Origin: Desulfosporosinus sp.
GTDB taxonomy: Bacteria > Bacillota > Desulfitobacteriia > Desulfitobacteriales > Desulfitobacteriaceae
Assembly: GCA_016278585.1 (NCBI GenBank)
Contig: JADQBO010000316.1
Location: 1 to 6,339, forward strand
Direction of reading: 5' to 3'
Length of the DNA stretch: 6,339 nucleotides
Shown here one piece after another: positions 1 through 5,744 of the stretch; positions within the stretch are counted from its first letter, which is position 1; each line of letters begins with the position of its first letter. Both the position numbers and the translations under genes were made by a program. The notes beneath the pieces are model-generated. The model saw nothing but the letters and a program-made list of their open reading frames with translations, was not told the DNA's origin and did no database searches.

Positions 1-1131
1 CCCCACTATTAAAGATGGCCACTTAATTGCACGAAACTCCTCAAAGGCTTTTTCTCCAAAATCTGGTTCAATAAATAGTGCAAAATTAACAATTCCTTCC
101 AGATGATTATAAAATCCATCTATTGAGACGAATCCACGTTTTTTACAGTGTTCATCTACACCATATTTAGTTGCAAAGTATATATTTTGTCTTATGTAAT
201 CCTTTAATTCTTTCTGAAGATGCACTTTCCCATTACCCAAAACAAGCCCGGTAATAATTTTTTTTGATCCAGGGGGTATGATCTTTGTTTTTCGAGCATT
301 CTTTCTAAAACCGTAAGATGATATGATTCGACTGACTTGATTTACAAAATTTGAGGCTTTTTCCCTATCAAGATCTATAAAAGAAAAGGCAAAGTCATCT
401 GCATATCTAGTATATCGGCAATCAGAACGGCAACTAAGGTCGTAAATTTCTTTATCAAGTTTTCGGCAGGTTAAATTGGACAAACTCGGACTAGTAGGAG
501 CACCTTGTGGTAAATAACCAACCCTAGAATCACAGTACTCAAGGATTTCGAAGTGATGGATTCTGTTATTCCATCTTGGTCTAAAATGTCTATTGCTTTG
601 GGTGTCTACTCTGGTACAGATTCTGGCCATTTCAAACGACAATAATTTTGGATACCCAAGTCTATGGAAGATATAATAAACTTGCAGTTCTGATATAGAC
701 TCGAAAAATCTCTGTATATCTAACTTTATTAGCCAGTTTGCACCGAGATGCTTTGAAGCATTCATTTTTATATCGGAGCCTGAAATATATGCAGCAGCAC
801 AAGAATGCACCTTTGCCCGCTTCAATATAAACTCATTAATCCATCTCTGGAGATGCATTAACTCAGGTTCAGGCACCACAATTTGGCGATACCCTCCCGA
901 CCTCTTTTTAATTGTAAAGCTTCTATATGGGTCGTATTTCCTGGACACACAGGAGTGAATGAGAGAAAAGGAAACACCTGCCATCGCACACAGGTGAGCG
1001 AGCGTGAAAATTACAGGCAAACCACTGTCTGAGAGTTTATTCCCTTGGTCAGTTAACTTGTGGAGATAACGGCAATCATACCCTTGTTTCTTTCCTTCAG
1101 CATTAAATAAAAGCGGGCTCCAGATACTCAT
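1..1131 (-). CDS. Retron-type reverse transcriptase (3' end beyond the window)
   Basis: This gene encodes the RNA-directed DNA polymerase that would copy the msd part of the adjacent ncRNA into msDNA. I translated it from the ATG at 1131; the frame stays open for 377 codons to the window edge, so the C-terminus is missing. Visible motifs: RT1 around residues 72-86 (GGYRQIVVP), retron region X NASKH at 124-128 (the NAXXH signature), motif A LIKLDIQRFF at 134-143 (D138), motif B LPQGAPTSPSLSNL at 207-220, motif C YTRYADDFAFS at 240-250 (D245, D246), and region Y ITG at 293-295, a variant of the retron VTG triplet. NAXXH plus ITG separates it from group II intron or DGR enzymes. Motifs A and B are spaced about 30 residues further apart than in Ec86-like retron RTs. 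The ATG has a GAGG Shine-Dalgarno 9 nt upstream. The start lies 141 nt after the PRTase gene, where the retron ncRNA is expected. Retron RT is well supported; the exact retron type is inferred from the neighbour. Confidence 0.93.
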   Translation of the reverse strand, partial: MSIWSPLLFNAEGKKQGYDCRYLHKLTDQGNKLSDSGLPVIFTLAHLCAMAGVSFSLIHSCVSRKYDPYRSFTIKKRSGGYRQIVVPEPELMHLQRWINEFILKRAKVHSCAAAYISGSDIKMNASKHLGANWLIKLDIQRFFESISELQVYYIFHRLGYPKLLSFEMARICTRVDTQSNRHFRPRWNNRIHHFEILEYCDSRVGYLPQGAPTSPSLSNLTCRKLDKEIYDLSCRSDCRYTRYADDFAFSFIDLDREKASNFVNQVSRIISSYGFRKNARKTKIIPPGSKKIITGLVLGNGKVHLQKELKDYIRQNIYFATKYGVDEHCKKRGFVSIDGFYNHLEGIVNFALFIEPDFGEKAFEEFRAIKWPSLIVG

Positions 1132-1140
1132 CTACTTCAA

Positions 1141-1155
1141 CCTCGCGAAGCGAGG
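1141..1155 (-). promoter_or_regulatory. RT Shine-Dalgarno buried in a perfect hairpin
   Basis: CCTCGC-TTC-GCGAGG (1155-1141) is a perfect 6-bp hairpin. Its 3' arm contains GAGG (1144-1141), the only good ribosome-binding sequence for the RT ATG at 1131, with 9-nt spacing. The same bases also pair in the proposed a2 segment. RT translation may therefore depend on how the upstream RNA folds. The structure and spacing are seen; regulation is inferred. Confidence 0.6.
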
Positions 1156-1211
1156 ACATTAATGGCGAACGTAGTAAGGCATACGAACGTAAGCGTTTGC
1201 CATTAATATCC
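1154..1211 (-). repeat. Long imperfect hairpin, candidate msd stem
   Basis: On the minus strand GGATATTAATGGCAAACG (1211-1194) pairs with CGTTCGCCATTAATGTCC (1171-1154): 16 Watson-Crick pairs, one T-G wobble and one A-C mismatch around a 22-nt loop. Neither strand has a T-tract after it, so it is not an intrinsic terminator. Its place just upstream of a retron RT makes it the best candidate for the reverse-transcribed msd stem. Confidence 0.8.
1166..1191 (-). repeat. Short direct repeat TACGTTCG x2 inside the hairpin
   Basis: TACGTTCG occurs at 1191-1184 and again at 1173-1166, each preceded by or overlapping a CTTAC. One copy lies in the hairpin loop and the other runs from the loop into the 3' arm. 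It may be chance, slippage, or a feature of the msd loop; no function is assigned. Confidence 0.6.
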
Positions 1212-1236
1212 TTGTTCATTCATGTGCTATTCCAAT

Positions 1237-1256
1237 GGCTCGCGGAATCCGCTGCC
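1237..1256 (-). repeat. GC-rich hairpin, candidate msr stem-loop
   Basis: GGC (1256-1254) pairs with GCC (1239-1237) and GCGG (1252-1249) pairs with CCGC (1245-1242), separated by a small internal loop and closed by a 3-nt loop. Retron msr regions carry short stem-loops that the RT recognises; this is the strongest such element 5' of the candidate msd. Confidence 0.55.
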
Positions 1257-1264
1257 TACTCGTA

Positions 1265-1282
1265 CCCAACACTCAGGTTGGG
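1265..1282 (-). repeat. Hairpin spanning the PRTase stop codon
   Basis: CCCAAC and GTTGGG form a perfect 6-bp stem with a 6-nt loop that contains the TGA stop of the PRTase gene (1275-1273). There is no following T-tract. Its 5' arm shares CAACC with the alternative long-range pairing to AGGTTG (1143-1138), so the two structures would be mutually exclusive. Confidence 0.6.
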
Positions 1283-2454
1283 CCTTCACTAGATTTTCTC
1301 TGGAGCCCCTTAAATTGATGAGGGTAGTACAATAATTGGTCGCAGACAAGCTCATATTTCCGTTTATCTGTTGCCTTAAATCGATTAAGAACTTCTTTAC
1401 CAAAACTGGTAATCTCAAAATTCTTTGTTACAAGTCCCACCTGCTTCAATATCAAAATGGCTTCGTCGACCCTAGATTTCTCCAAGAGGGTACATTCATA
1501 TATTCTTATAAGGCCAACACCTCTCGCCAGAAAACCCAGGACTGTTAACAGTTCAACAGTTTCCCGTTGTATTCTTCCTGATTCTAGACGATCGAGAATC
1601 TCCAGTGCTAGCCGAGGCTGATGAATATCCCATAACGAATCAGCTATTTTAAATGGAAAGGTTCCACCAAACACCTTATGAAAGGATGCTGGAATGGATC
1701 TGTTCGGAAATAAAGCCTTCCACTGTTTTCCGGGAGACCATAAGATGGAGGGTGCATTATTAGGACAAGCATGCTGAAAAATTACATTTAACATCTGGTT
1801 ACCATAACCGAACTTCACTACTGACTTTGCGGTTTTTTCCCCATAGTAGTTACAAATTCTTTTCATTTCATCATTGGCAAGTGGACTGACTCTAGGCAGT
1901 GATATTGATGTAAGTATATTCTCAGGTTTAAGATATGGTATTTCATTTAATAAATACTCAATCCCGCTTCTAGATGCTGCATAACTCAAGATGTATAACT
2001 CGCAATACCTGAAAGACAACCAACTCTTATAACTTTTGTTAGCCCATTCTTGCCAAAAGCTATTAACTCGCTTCCCAGTACCTATTAAATCATCAATAAA
2101 AACTATATGTTTTACCTTCTCGGCCTTCATGCTGGCGTGCGTTGGCTCTACAGAAATGCTCCTAGGCATACTTCTTTCAAGGTTTGTGAGTAAGTAACCA
2201 ATCGCATCTGCACTCTGATAAAGATGCCGATAGTCTTTTCCAGGCACTTTCTTAACCAACGCACGTTTAACTGGAAAAACCGCGGCTTTCCCATGTTTTT
2301 TAACGATAGTTTTAATGCTATTTTCAATCCCGGCACTAAACGCATTATGAGAAACTAGATTCAATGATCTTAACATCGATATAGCAATTGGGATGTCTGC
2401 TTCACTAAATTGGCTTAGCCATTCTCTTACATCAGCTATTTCGATTAAATCCAT
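1273..2454 (-). CDS. Phosphoribosyltransferase-like protein with C-terminal winged helix (predicted retron effector)
   Basis: A 393-residue protein whose key signature is a PRPP-binding loop, HIVFIDDLIGTGKR (residues 116-129): hydrophobic strand, two acidic residues, then a GTGK turn, as in type I phosphoribosyltransferases. A further conserved-looking block is FGYGNQ (215-220), then NAPSILW (233-239) and FPNR (249-252). Residues about 295-360 are helical with a recognition-helix/wing pattern (VDEAILILKQVGLVTKN, then FEITSFGKEVL), consistent with a winged helix-turn-helix. No signal peptide or membrane segment is seen, so it is cytosolic. PRTase plus wHTH proteins are known as accessory effectors of one retron class (type III in the retron classification as I recall). 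The likely role is a toxin neutralised by RT-msDNA until phage infection; the substrate is unknown. The ATG at 2454 has an AGG Shine-Dalgarno core 8 nt upstream. Its stop lies inside a hairpin that leads into the candidate ncRNA. The fold call is strong; the effector role is inferred from context. Confidence 0.85.
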   Translation of the reverse strand: MDLIEIADVREWLSQFSEADIPIAISMLRSLNLVSHNAFSAGIENSIKTIVKKHGKAAVFPVKRALVKKVPGKDYRHLYQSADAIGYLLTNLERSMPRSISVEPTHASMKAEKVKHIVFIDDLIGTGKRVNSFWQEWANKSYKSWLSFRYCELYILSYAASRSGIEYLLNEIPYLKPENILTSISLPRVSPLANDEMKRICNYYGEKTAKSVVKFGYGNQMLNVIFQHACPNNAPSILWSPGKQWKALFPNRSIPASFHKVFGGTFPFKIADSLWDIHQPRLALEILDRLESGRIQRETVELLTVLGFLARGVGLIRIYECTLLEKSRVDEAILILKQVGLVTKNFEITSFGKEVLNRFKATDKRKYELVCDQLLYYPHQFKGLQRKSSEGPT

Positions 2455-2510
2455 ATATTTTGCCTATTAGAGTATTACTCGATGTGCTGGTCTTAAGTTA
2501 AGATCAAACA
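2455..2510 (-). promoter_or_regulatory. Short junction between Ago and the retron operon, with a palindrome
   Basis: These 56 nt are AT-rich and lack an intrinsic terminator for the Ago gene. They contain a perfect inverted repeat, TCTTAA-C-TTAAGA (2503-2491). TCTAAT (2471-2466) resembles a -10 box but has no good -35 partner and would leave almost no leader, so I do not call a promoter. The palindrome could be an operator, possibly for the winged-helix domain of the PRTase protein, but this is speculative. Read-through from the SPARSA genes is equally possible. Confidence 0.35.
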
Positions 2511-3932
2511 TTACATAAAAAACCGATAATCATATATTTCGTTAACAATTTCCGGTGTCTGCTTCACAACATCTGCGAAAACTTGTGAATAAACGAGAGT
2601 GACTGGTAACTTTTTGTAGAGCGTATTATTGTTCCAGTCAACCTTCGTCAGCGCAAGAATGCTTGAACAGGTAGCATGCCAGCCTCCATTGCCTGAAAAA
2701 CGACGCAACATGATCGGGTTCGGTAGAGGAGTAAGAGCCGCTTCCTTGAACACCGGTTGACCCGGATTTTGTTGATTCACCCCCATAACGCTACCTTGAG
2801 TCCAGAGCAAGCATTCTGATTCTGTCAGCGGTTGATACAAACCTCTATCTACTGGGTATGATGCTGGAGCTACAGGTTTATCTCCCTTTTTACCGTCAAC
2901 TTTCAATCCATACCAGTTTGTGCTCTGAATAATCTGCACGAGTTCGATCTCTGTCGAACTGCTGAAAGAATCGAATGCCCCCTGTATTTCATCTTCAGTG
3001 AAGTGCGTAGTTTTGTGAATGAAAATTTTTCGTGGCATTCGTCCGTTATGGCTGCTCTGATAAAGGTGAAGGCTTTTTGAAAGAACGGATTGCATTTCCT
3101 GGTAGCTGAGATACGGGTTGCCTTTACGATCGGTAATAAATTCGCGCGTGTCGTAGGCTACAAATTCAAAGCCGGTTCCATCCGGATCAAAGACCTGGCT
3201 GCAGCACGTTGTATATTCTTGTCCTTCAGCATTTTTCTTGATGGCATAACTGAGTCCGATATAAGCTTCGTCTTTATCCCAGTCCGCCAGCTTCCACGGT
3301 ATTCCGCCTGCTTTAGCATACAGGGCAACGCTGACACCCCACATGACATTGGCGCGGCATTGTCTCGTTAGCGCAGTGTCGTTGATGATTTGAATAGGCA
3401 AATTGAGCGGAGCAACTTTCGCCTTTATTCGGTCATGCAGGTCAAATCCATCATACTCAAAACACTTCTTCCAGCTGGCAGGCAAATACACTAACAGAAC
3501 ATCAAACGCATGTTTTTGTCGAAAAAGACCAGACATCGACTGAACAATCTTATCTGCAAGAGCGAGTCCGTTGCCATTTGCCGCAACACCATGACATTCA
3601 TCCAGGGCTAAACATCTCAGATGTTCCTGCGGCATAACTAGTGGCACCTTGAAGACTTTCTCAAATCCTCCATACTCCACATAATAGTTCGTCGCTTCCT
3701 TCGGCGTAGCTGGGTTCTGCAACTCGCGTACAATGGCATCCAGCTTGCGCATATGCTCTGTGGGGGCAAGGTATGCTAGCCTAACTTGACCTGGAAGGTT
3801 AAAACAGGCGCTATAAGGCCCATACTGTGAGAGCCCACGAAGAGGATGTGTGTCTGTACGGTTGTCTTTGAAGAGAAGCAAGGGCTCTGGAATGGTTGAA
3901 TGTGCCGCAAGCTGCGAAAGATTATCGGCCAT
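2511..3932 (-). CDS. Short prokaryotic Argonaute (MID-PIWI), SPARSA subunit
   Basis: This is the guide-binding subunit of a short-pAgo system; residues below are numbered from the ATG at 3932 (473 aa). There is no N or PAZ domain. The N-terminal HPLRGLSQYGPYS (29-41) is the segment that opens short pAgos. The MID domain spans roughly 145-215, with the FDLHDRIKAK block (163-172) and then CRANVMWGVSVALYAKAGGIPW, the MID-PIWI junction typical of the family. PIWI begins at AYIGLSYA (223-230), where nuclease-active Agos have a catalytic Asp, and IHKTTHF (305-311) also lacks one, so it is probably a binder and not a slicer, as known for short pAgos. In-frame upstream ATG 3995 would add 21 residues, but it has no Shine-Dalgarno and overlaps the preceding gene by 74 nt; the ATG at 3932 follows GGGGGTGGGA and overlaps by 11 nt, so I prefer it. 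It partners with the Sir2-APAZ protein encoded just before it. Confidence 0.93.
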   Translation of the reverse strand: MADNLSQLAAHSTIPEPLLLFKDNRTDTHPLRGLSQYGPYSACFNLPGQVRLAYLAPTEHMRKLDAIVRELQNPATPKEATNYYVEYGGFEKVFKVPLVMPQEHLRCLALDECHGVAANGNGLALADKIVQSMSGLFRQKHAFDVLLVYLPASWKKCFEYDGFDLHDRIKAKVAPLNLPIQIINDTALTRQCRANVMWGVSVALYAKAGGIPWKLADWDKDEAYIGLSYAIKKNAEGQEYTTCCSQVFDPDGTGFEFVAYDTREFITDRKGNPYLSYQEMQSVLSKSLHLYQSSHNGRMPRKIFIHKTTHFTEDEIQGAFDSFSSSTEIELVQIIQSTNWYGLKVDGKKGDKPVAPASYPVDRGLYQPLTESECLLWTQGSVMGVNQQNPGQPVFKEAALTPLPNPIMLRRFSGNGGWHATCSSILALTKVDWNNNTLYKKLPVTLVYSQVFADVVKQTPEIVNEIYDYRFFM

Positions 3933-5685
3933 ATCCCACCCCCAGACTAAAGGCAGTGCGTGTTCCGATCTCGAACTCGGCTTTAAACTCTGCATCAGGG
4001 AAACAAGATATATTTACCGTACCGCCACCTCCGATTGAACCGAACAGTATTTTGATCCAGGCATCGAGGATCTGATATGAACATTGATTGAATCGATAAC
4101 GTCTTCGACTTCGAATGAAATCCGTGGCCTCTTCTCGCCTATCCAATGGCTTTATCCAAATTTCCGGTTTTAGCATGATCCAGAGCTTGCCCCCTCGTTC
4201 TTCAAGACGAATCGACACGGCTTCAGCCCAACTCAATTCTTTTGCATTTGTAACGTTTCCGGTAATGTACCCAAGATCTCCTTTGAACCCCACTGCCTTT
4301 CTTAAATCCAAAAATCTGTCATCTTTTGCTGAGGCATTCGGTATAACTGCATAATGTGTTCTATGCCGGACACGGTGCAGAATGGGTTTCTCGCGCAACG
4401 ACGCAGTGAGAATTGCCTCCTCAACAAAGGATTTCAAGAAAGTAGAGGCGGCAACGCTTTGAGCTATCTCATCAATATAGTATTGACCGATGGAATTGAT
4501 CTCGTCATTTGAAAAAATCTTTCTGATTTCTGGCTCTCCACCCAAAAACAATACCTTTTCCGTGTACGTCAGGAGTGCTTTTGGCGATTTCTGACTTATC
4601 CTTTCCTTCAGCTCGGAGAAGGTTATAGGACTAGCCAACGTTACAACTCCGCATCGGATGGATTGAGTGACCACTGGTAGAGCGTTGGTACGCAAGGCCG
4701 GAAAGGATTTGCCGGGGCCGGGTAGTGGTATGGAAACGGGACAAACTCGGGCTGTTCGTACTTTGGCATCGATGGCAGCAGGTTTGTCTTTCACCTGTCG
4801 CCAAATCTTTGAGAGCATTTCATCAAATGTACCGGTTTCCACCAGATAGGCGCGAACACCTTTGCCTTGTGCGTAAGTGATCAAATCCTGAACGGCTGGC
4901 TCCGACTTAGAAATAGAGGGTACGGTCCAGTAGAGCCCATGCGGGAATGCATTGTTCTGATCGATTGCAGCCCGAAGCATAGTCATAACGTTTTCATCAC
5001 GACCACTATAGCCTGATACAACAAGACCGAACCTGATAGCTGCAGCAAGAAAGCATTTATGTATTTCGCGATCATTGGTCTGCAGATCTGGGGTAAGATT
5101 TTTTATTTTTTGATAACGGAAGTCGCCATGAATCTTGGCGTAAATGGGAAAGGCTTCGGTATTCAATGCAGATAAGGCGGCATAGGATCCTTCAAGGTGA
5201 TAAACAGACAAATGCTTGCCACTAATATCTGAGAAGGCGGTTTCTATGACATCATCAAAGTTGGTTGTGAAAACAACTTTGGTCTGGTTCATCTCAAGTA
5301 GGGCAGCAAGAACTCGGTGACCGATATTCAGAGACACCTTTCTGCTGGCAAGGGCTTCTAAAAGGTACTTTCGTTGCGCCTCGTAATCATCGCGGAAGAC
5401 CAATTCAAAATAAAATGAGTATTCTTCTGGACTCCACTGTAAAGGAAATCCCTTGCTATCCATATAACTTTGGATTTTGCTTTTTATTGCATGATTATTG
5501 ATGTCATGTTTTTGATAATCCTGATTTTCATGTAAGCAGTAATATCGATGTTTAAGATCCCAAATGATATCGCTAGCAGTAGGCAAACCAGCAGAACGAG
5601 ACGTTCCTGCCCCTAAAAACCACATCATGTGCTGTGAATTCTGAAGGTAGTGCTGGTAAAACTCATTGTCAGTTAAGACATCCAT
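3922..5685 (-). CDS. Sir2-APAZ protein, NAD+-consuming effector of a short-pAgo (SPARSA) system
   Basis: This 587-residue protein (from the ATG at 5685) fuses an N-terminal Sir2-like domain to a C-terminal APAZ domain. Sir2 motifs: FLGAGTSRSAGLP (23-35, NAD-binding loop), TTNFDD (140-145, the T-N-D pocket), IHGD (185-188, with the His expected to be catalytic) and VVSGYSGRDENV (222-233). Residues from about 370 to the end form the APAZ region, which in this family docks on Ago and lines the guide-target channel. In characterised SPARSA systems, target recognition by Ago-APAZ switches on NAD+ hydrolysis and kills or arrests the infected cell. An in-frame GTG at 5748 overlaps the helicase stop (GTGA) and would add 21 residues, but AGGGGA sits 9 nt before the ATG at 5685 and the GAGTS motif then begins at a normal distance, so I use the ATG. 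All Sir2 motifs look intact, so it should be enzymatically active. It overlaps the downstream Ago gene by 11 nt. Confidence 0.93.
   Translation of the reverse strand: MDVLTDNEFYQHYLQNSQHMMWFLGAGTSRSAGLPTASDIIWDLKHRYYCLHENQDYQKHDINNHAIKSKIQSYMDSKGFPLQWSPEEYSFYFELVFRDDYEAQRKYLLEALASRKVSLNIGHRVLAALLEMNQTKVVFTTNFDDVIETAFSDISGKHLSVYHLEGSYAALSALNTEAFPIYAKIHGDFRYQKIKNLTPDLQTNDREIHKCFLAAAIRFGLVVSGYSGRDENVMTMLRAAIDQNNAFPHGLYWTVPSISKSEPAVQDLITYAQGKGVRAYLVETGTFDEMLSKIWRQVKDKPAAIDAKVRTARVCPVSIPLPGPGKSFPALRTNALPVVTQSIRCGVVTLASPITFSELKERISQKSPKALLTYTEKVLFLGGEPEIRKIFSNDEINSIGQYYIDEIAQSVAASTFLKSFVEEAILTASLREKPILHRVRHRTHYAVIPNASAKDDRFLDLRKAVGFKGDLGYITGNVTNAKELSWAEAVSIRLEERGGKLWIMLKPEIWIKPLDRREEATDFIRSRRRYRFNQCSYQILDAWIKILFGSIGGGGTVNISCFPDAEFKAEFEIGTRTAFSLGVGYGR
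3934..3943 (-). promoter_or_regulatory. Shine-Dalgarno-like sequence deciding the Ago start
   Basis: GGGGGTGGGA lies directly upstream of the ATG at 3932, inside the last codons of Sir2-APAZ. The alternative ATG at 3995 is preceded by TTGTTTCCCTG, which has no purine-rich site. This favours the 3932 start and translational coupling through the 11-nt overlap. Confidence 0.5.
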
Positions 5686-5694
5686 GCTATTAGA

Positions 5695-5700
5695 TCCCCT
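5695..5700 (-). promoter_or_regulatory. Shine-Dalgarno AGGGGA for Sir2-APAZ
   Basis: AGGGGA is 9 nt upstream of the ATG at 5685 and supports that start over the GTG at 5748. The 59 nt between the helicase stop and this ATG show no convincing -35/-10 pair, so the SPARSA promoter may lie inside the helicase gene or transcription may read through. Confidence 0.5.
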
Positions 5701-5744
5701 GTATACAAGTCTGGAAGTAGTGATTATCTTGTCAGCCCCAAGAA

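Larger units (their letters stand above)
1132..1280 (-). ncRNA. Candidate retron msr-msd non-coding RNA
   Basis: Retron RTs are normally preceded by an msr-msd RNA that is both primer and template. The gap between the PRTase stop and the RT start is highly structured on the transcribed strand. From 5' to 3' it shows a CCCAAC/GTTGGG hairpin across the PRTase stop, a GC-rich hairpin (1256-1237) suited to msr, a UAGC sequence (1229-1226) that resembles the branching-guanosine context, an 18-position stem with a 22-nt loop (1211-1154) suited to msd, and a hairpin immediately before the RT. A possible a1/a2 closing helix is CAACCU (1280-1275) with AGGUUG (1143-1138), optionally extended by AUCUA (1294-1290) with UAGAU (1134-1130). 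Position and structure are seen directly; the msr/msd roles are inferred. Ends and branch point are uncertain: no a1 directly adjoins the UAGC guanosine, which is not canonical. Confidence 0.6.

Noticed and set aside
1..1131. Group II intron maturase or diversity-generating retroelement RT
   Set aside because: The NAXXH and ITG retron signatures are present, motif B is PQGAPTSP, there is no intron-like RNA domain or template repeat visible, and the neighbour is a PRTase effector.
1154..1211. Rho-independent terminator or integron attC-like site
   Set aside because: There is no T-tract on either strand after the stem, and no integrase or attC core sites; the position before a retron RT explains it better.
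1336..1548. Small plus-strand open frame within the PRTase gene
   Set aside because: It lies opposite the winged-helix coding region and has no recognisable domain.
2455..2480. Promoter with -10 TCTAAT for the PRTase gene
   Set aside because: There is no suitable -35 at 16-18 nt and transcription would start about 5 nt before the ATG, too close for the AGG ribosome-binding site.
3090..3371. 93-residue plus-strand open frame inside the Ago gene
   Set aside because: It is antisense to the conserved MID-PIWI coding sequence and has no recognisable domain.
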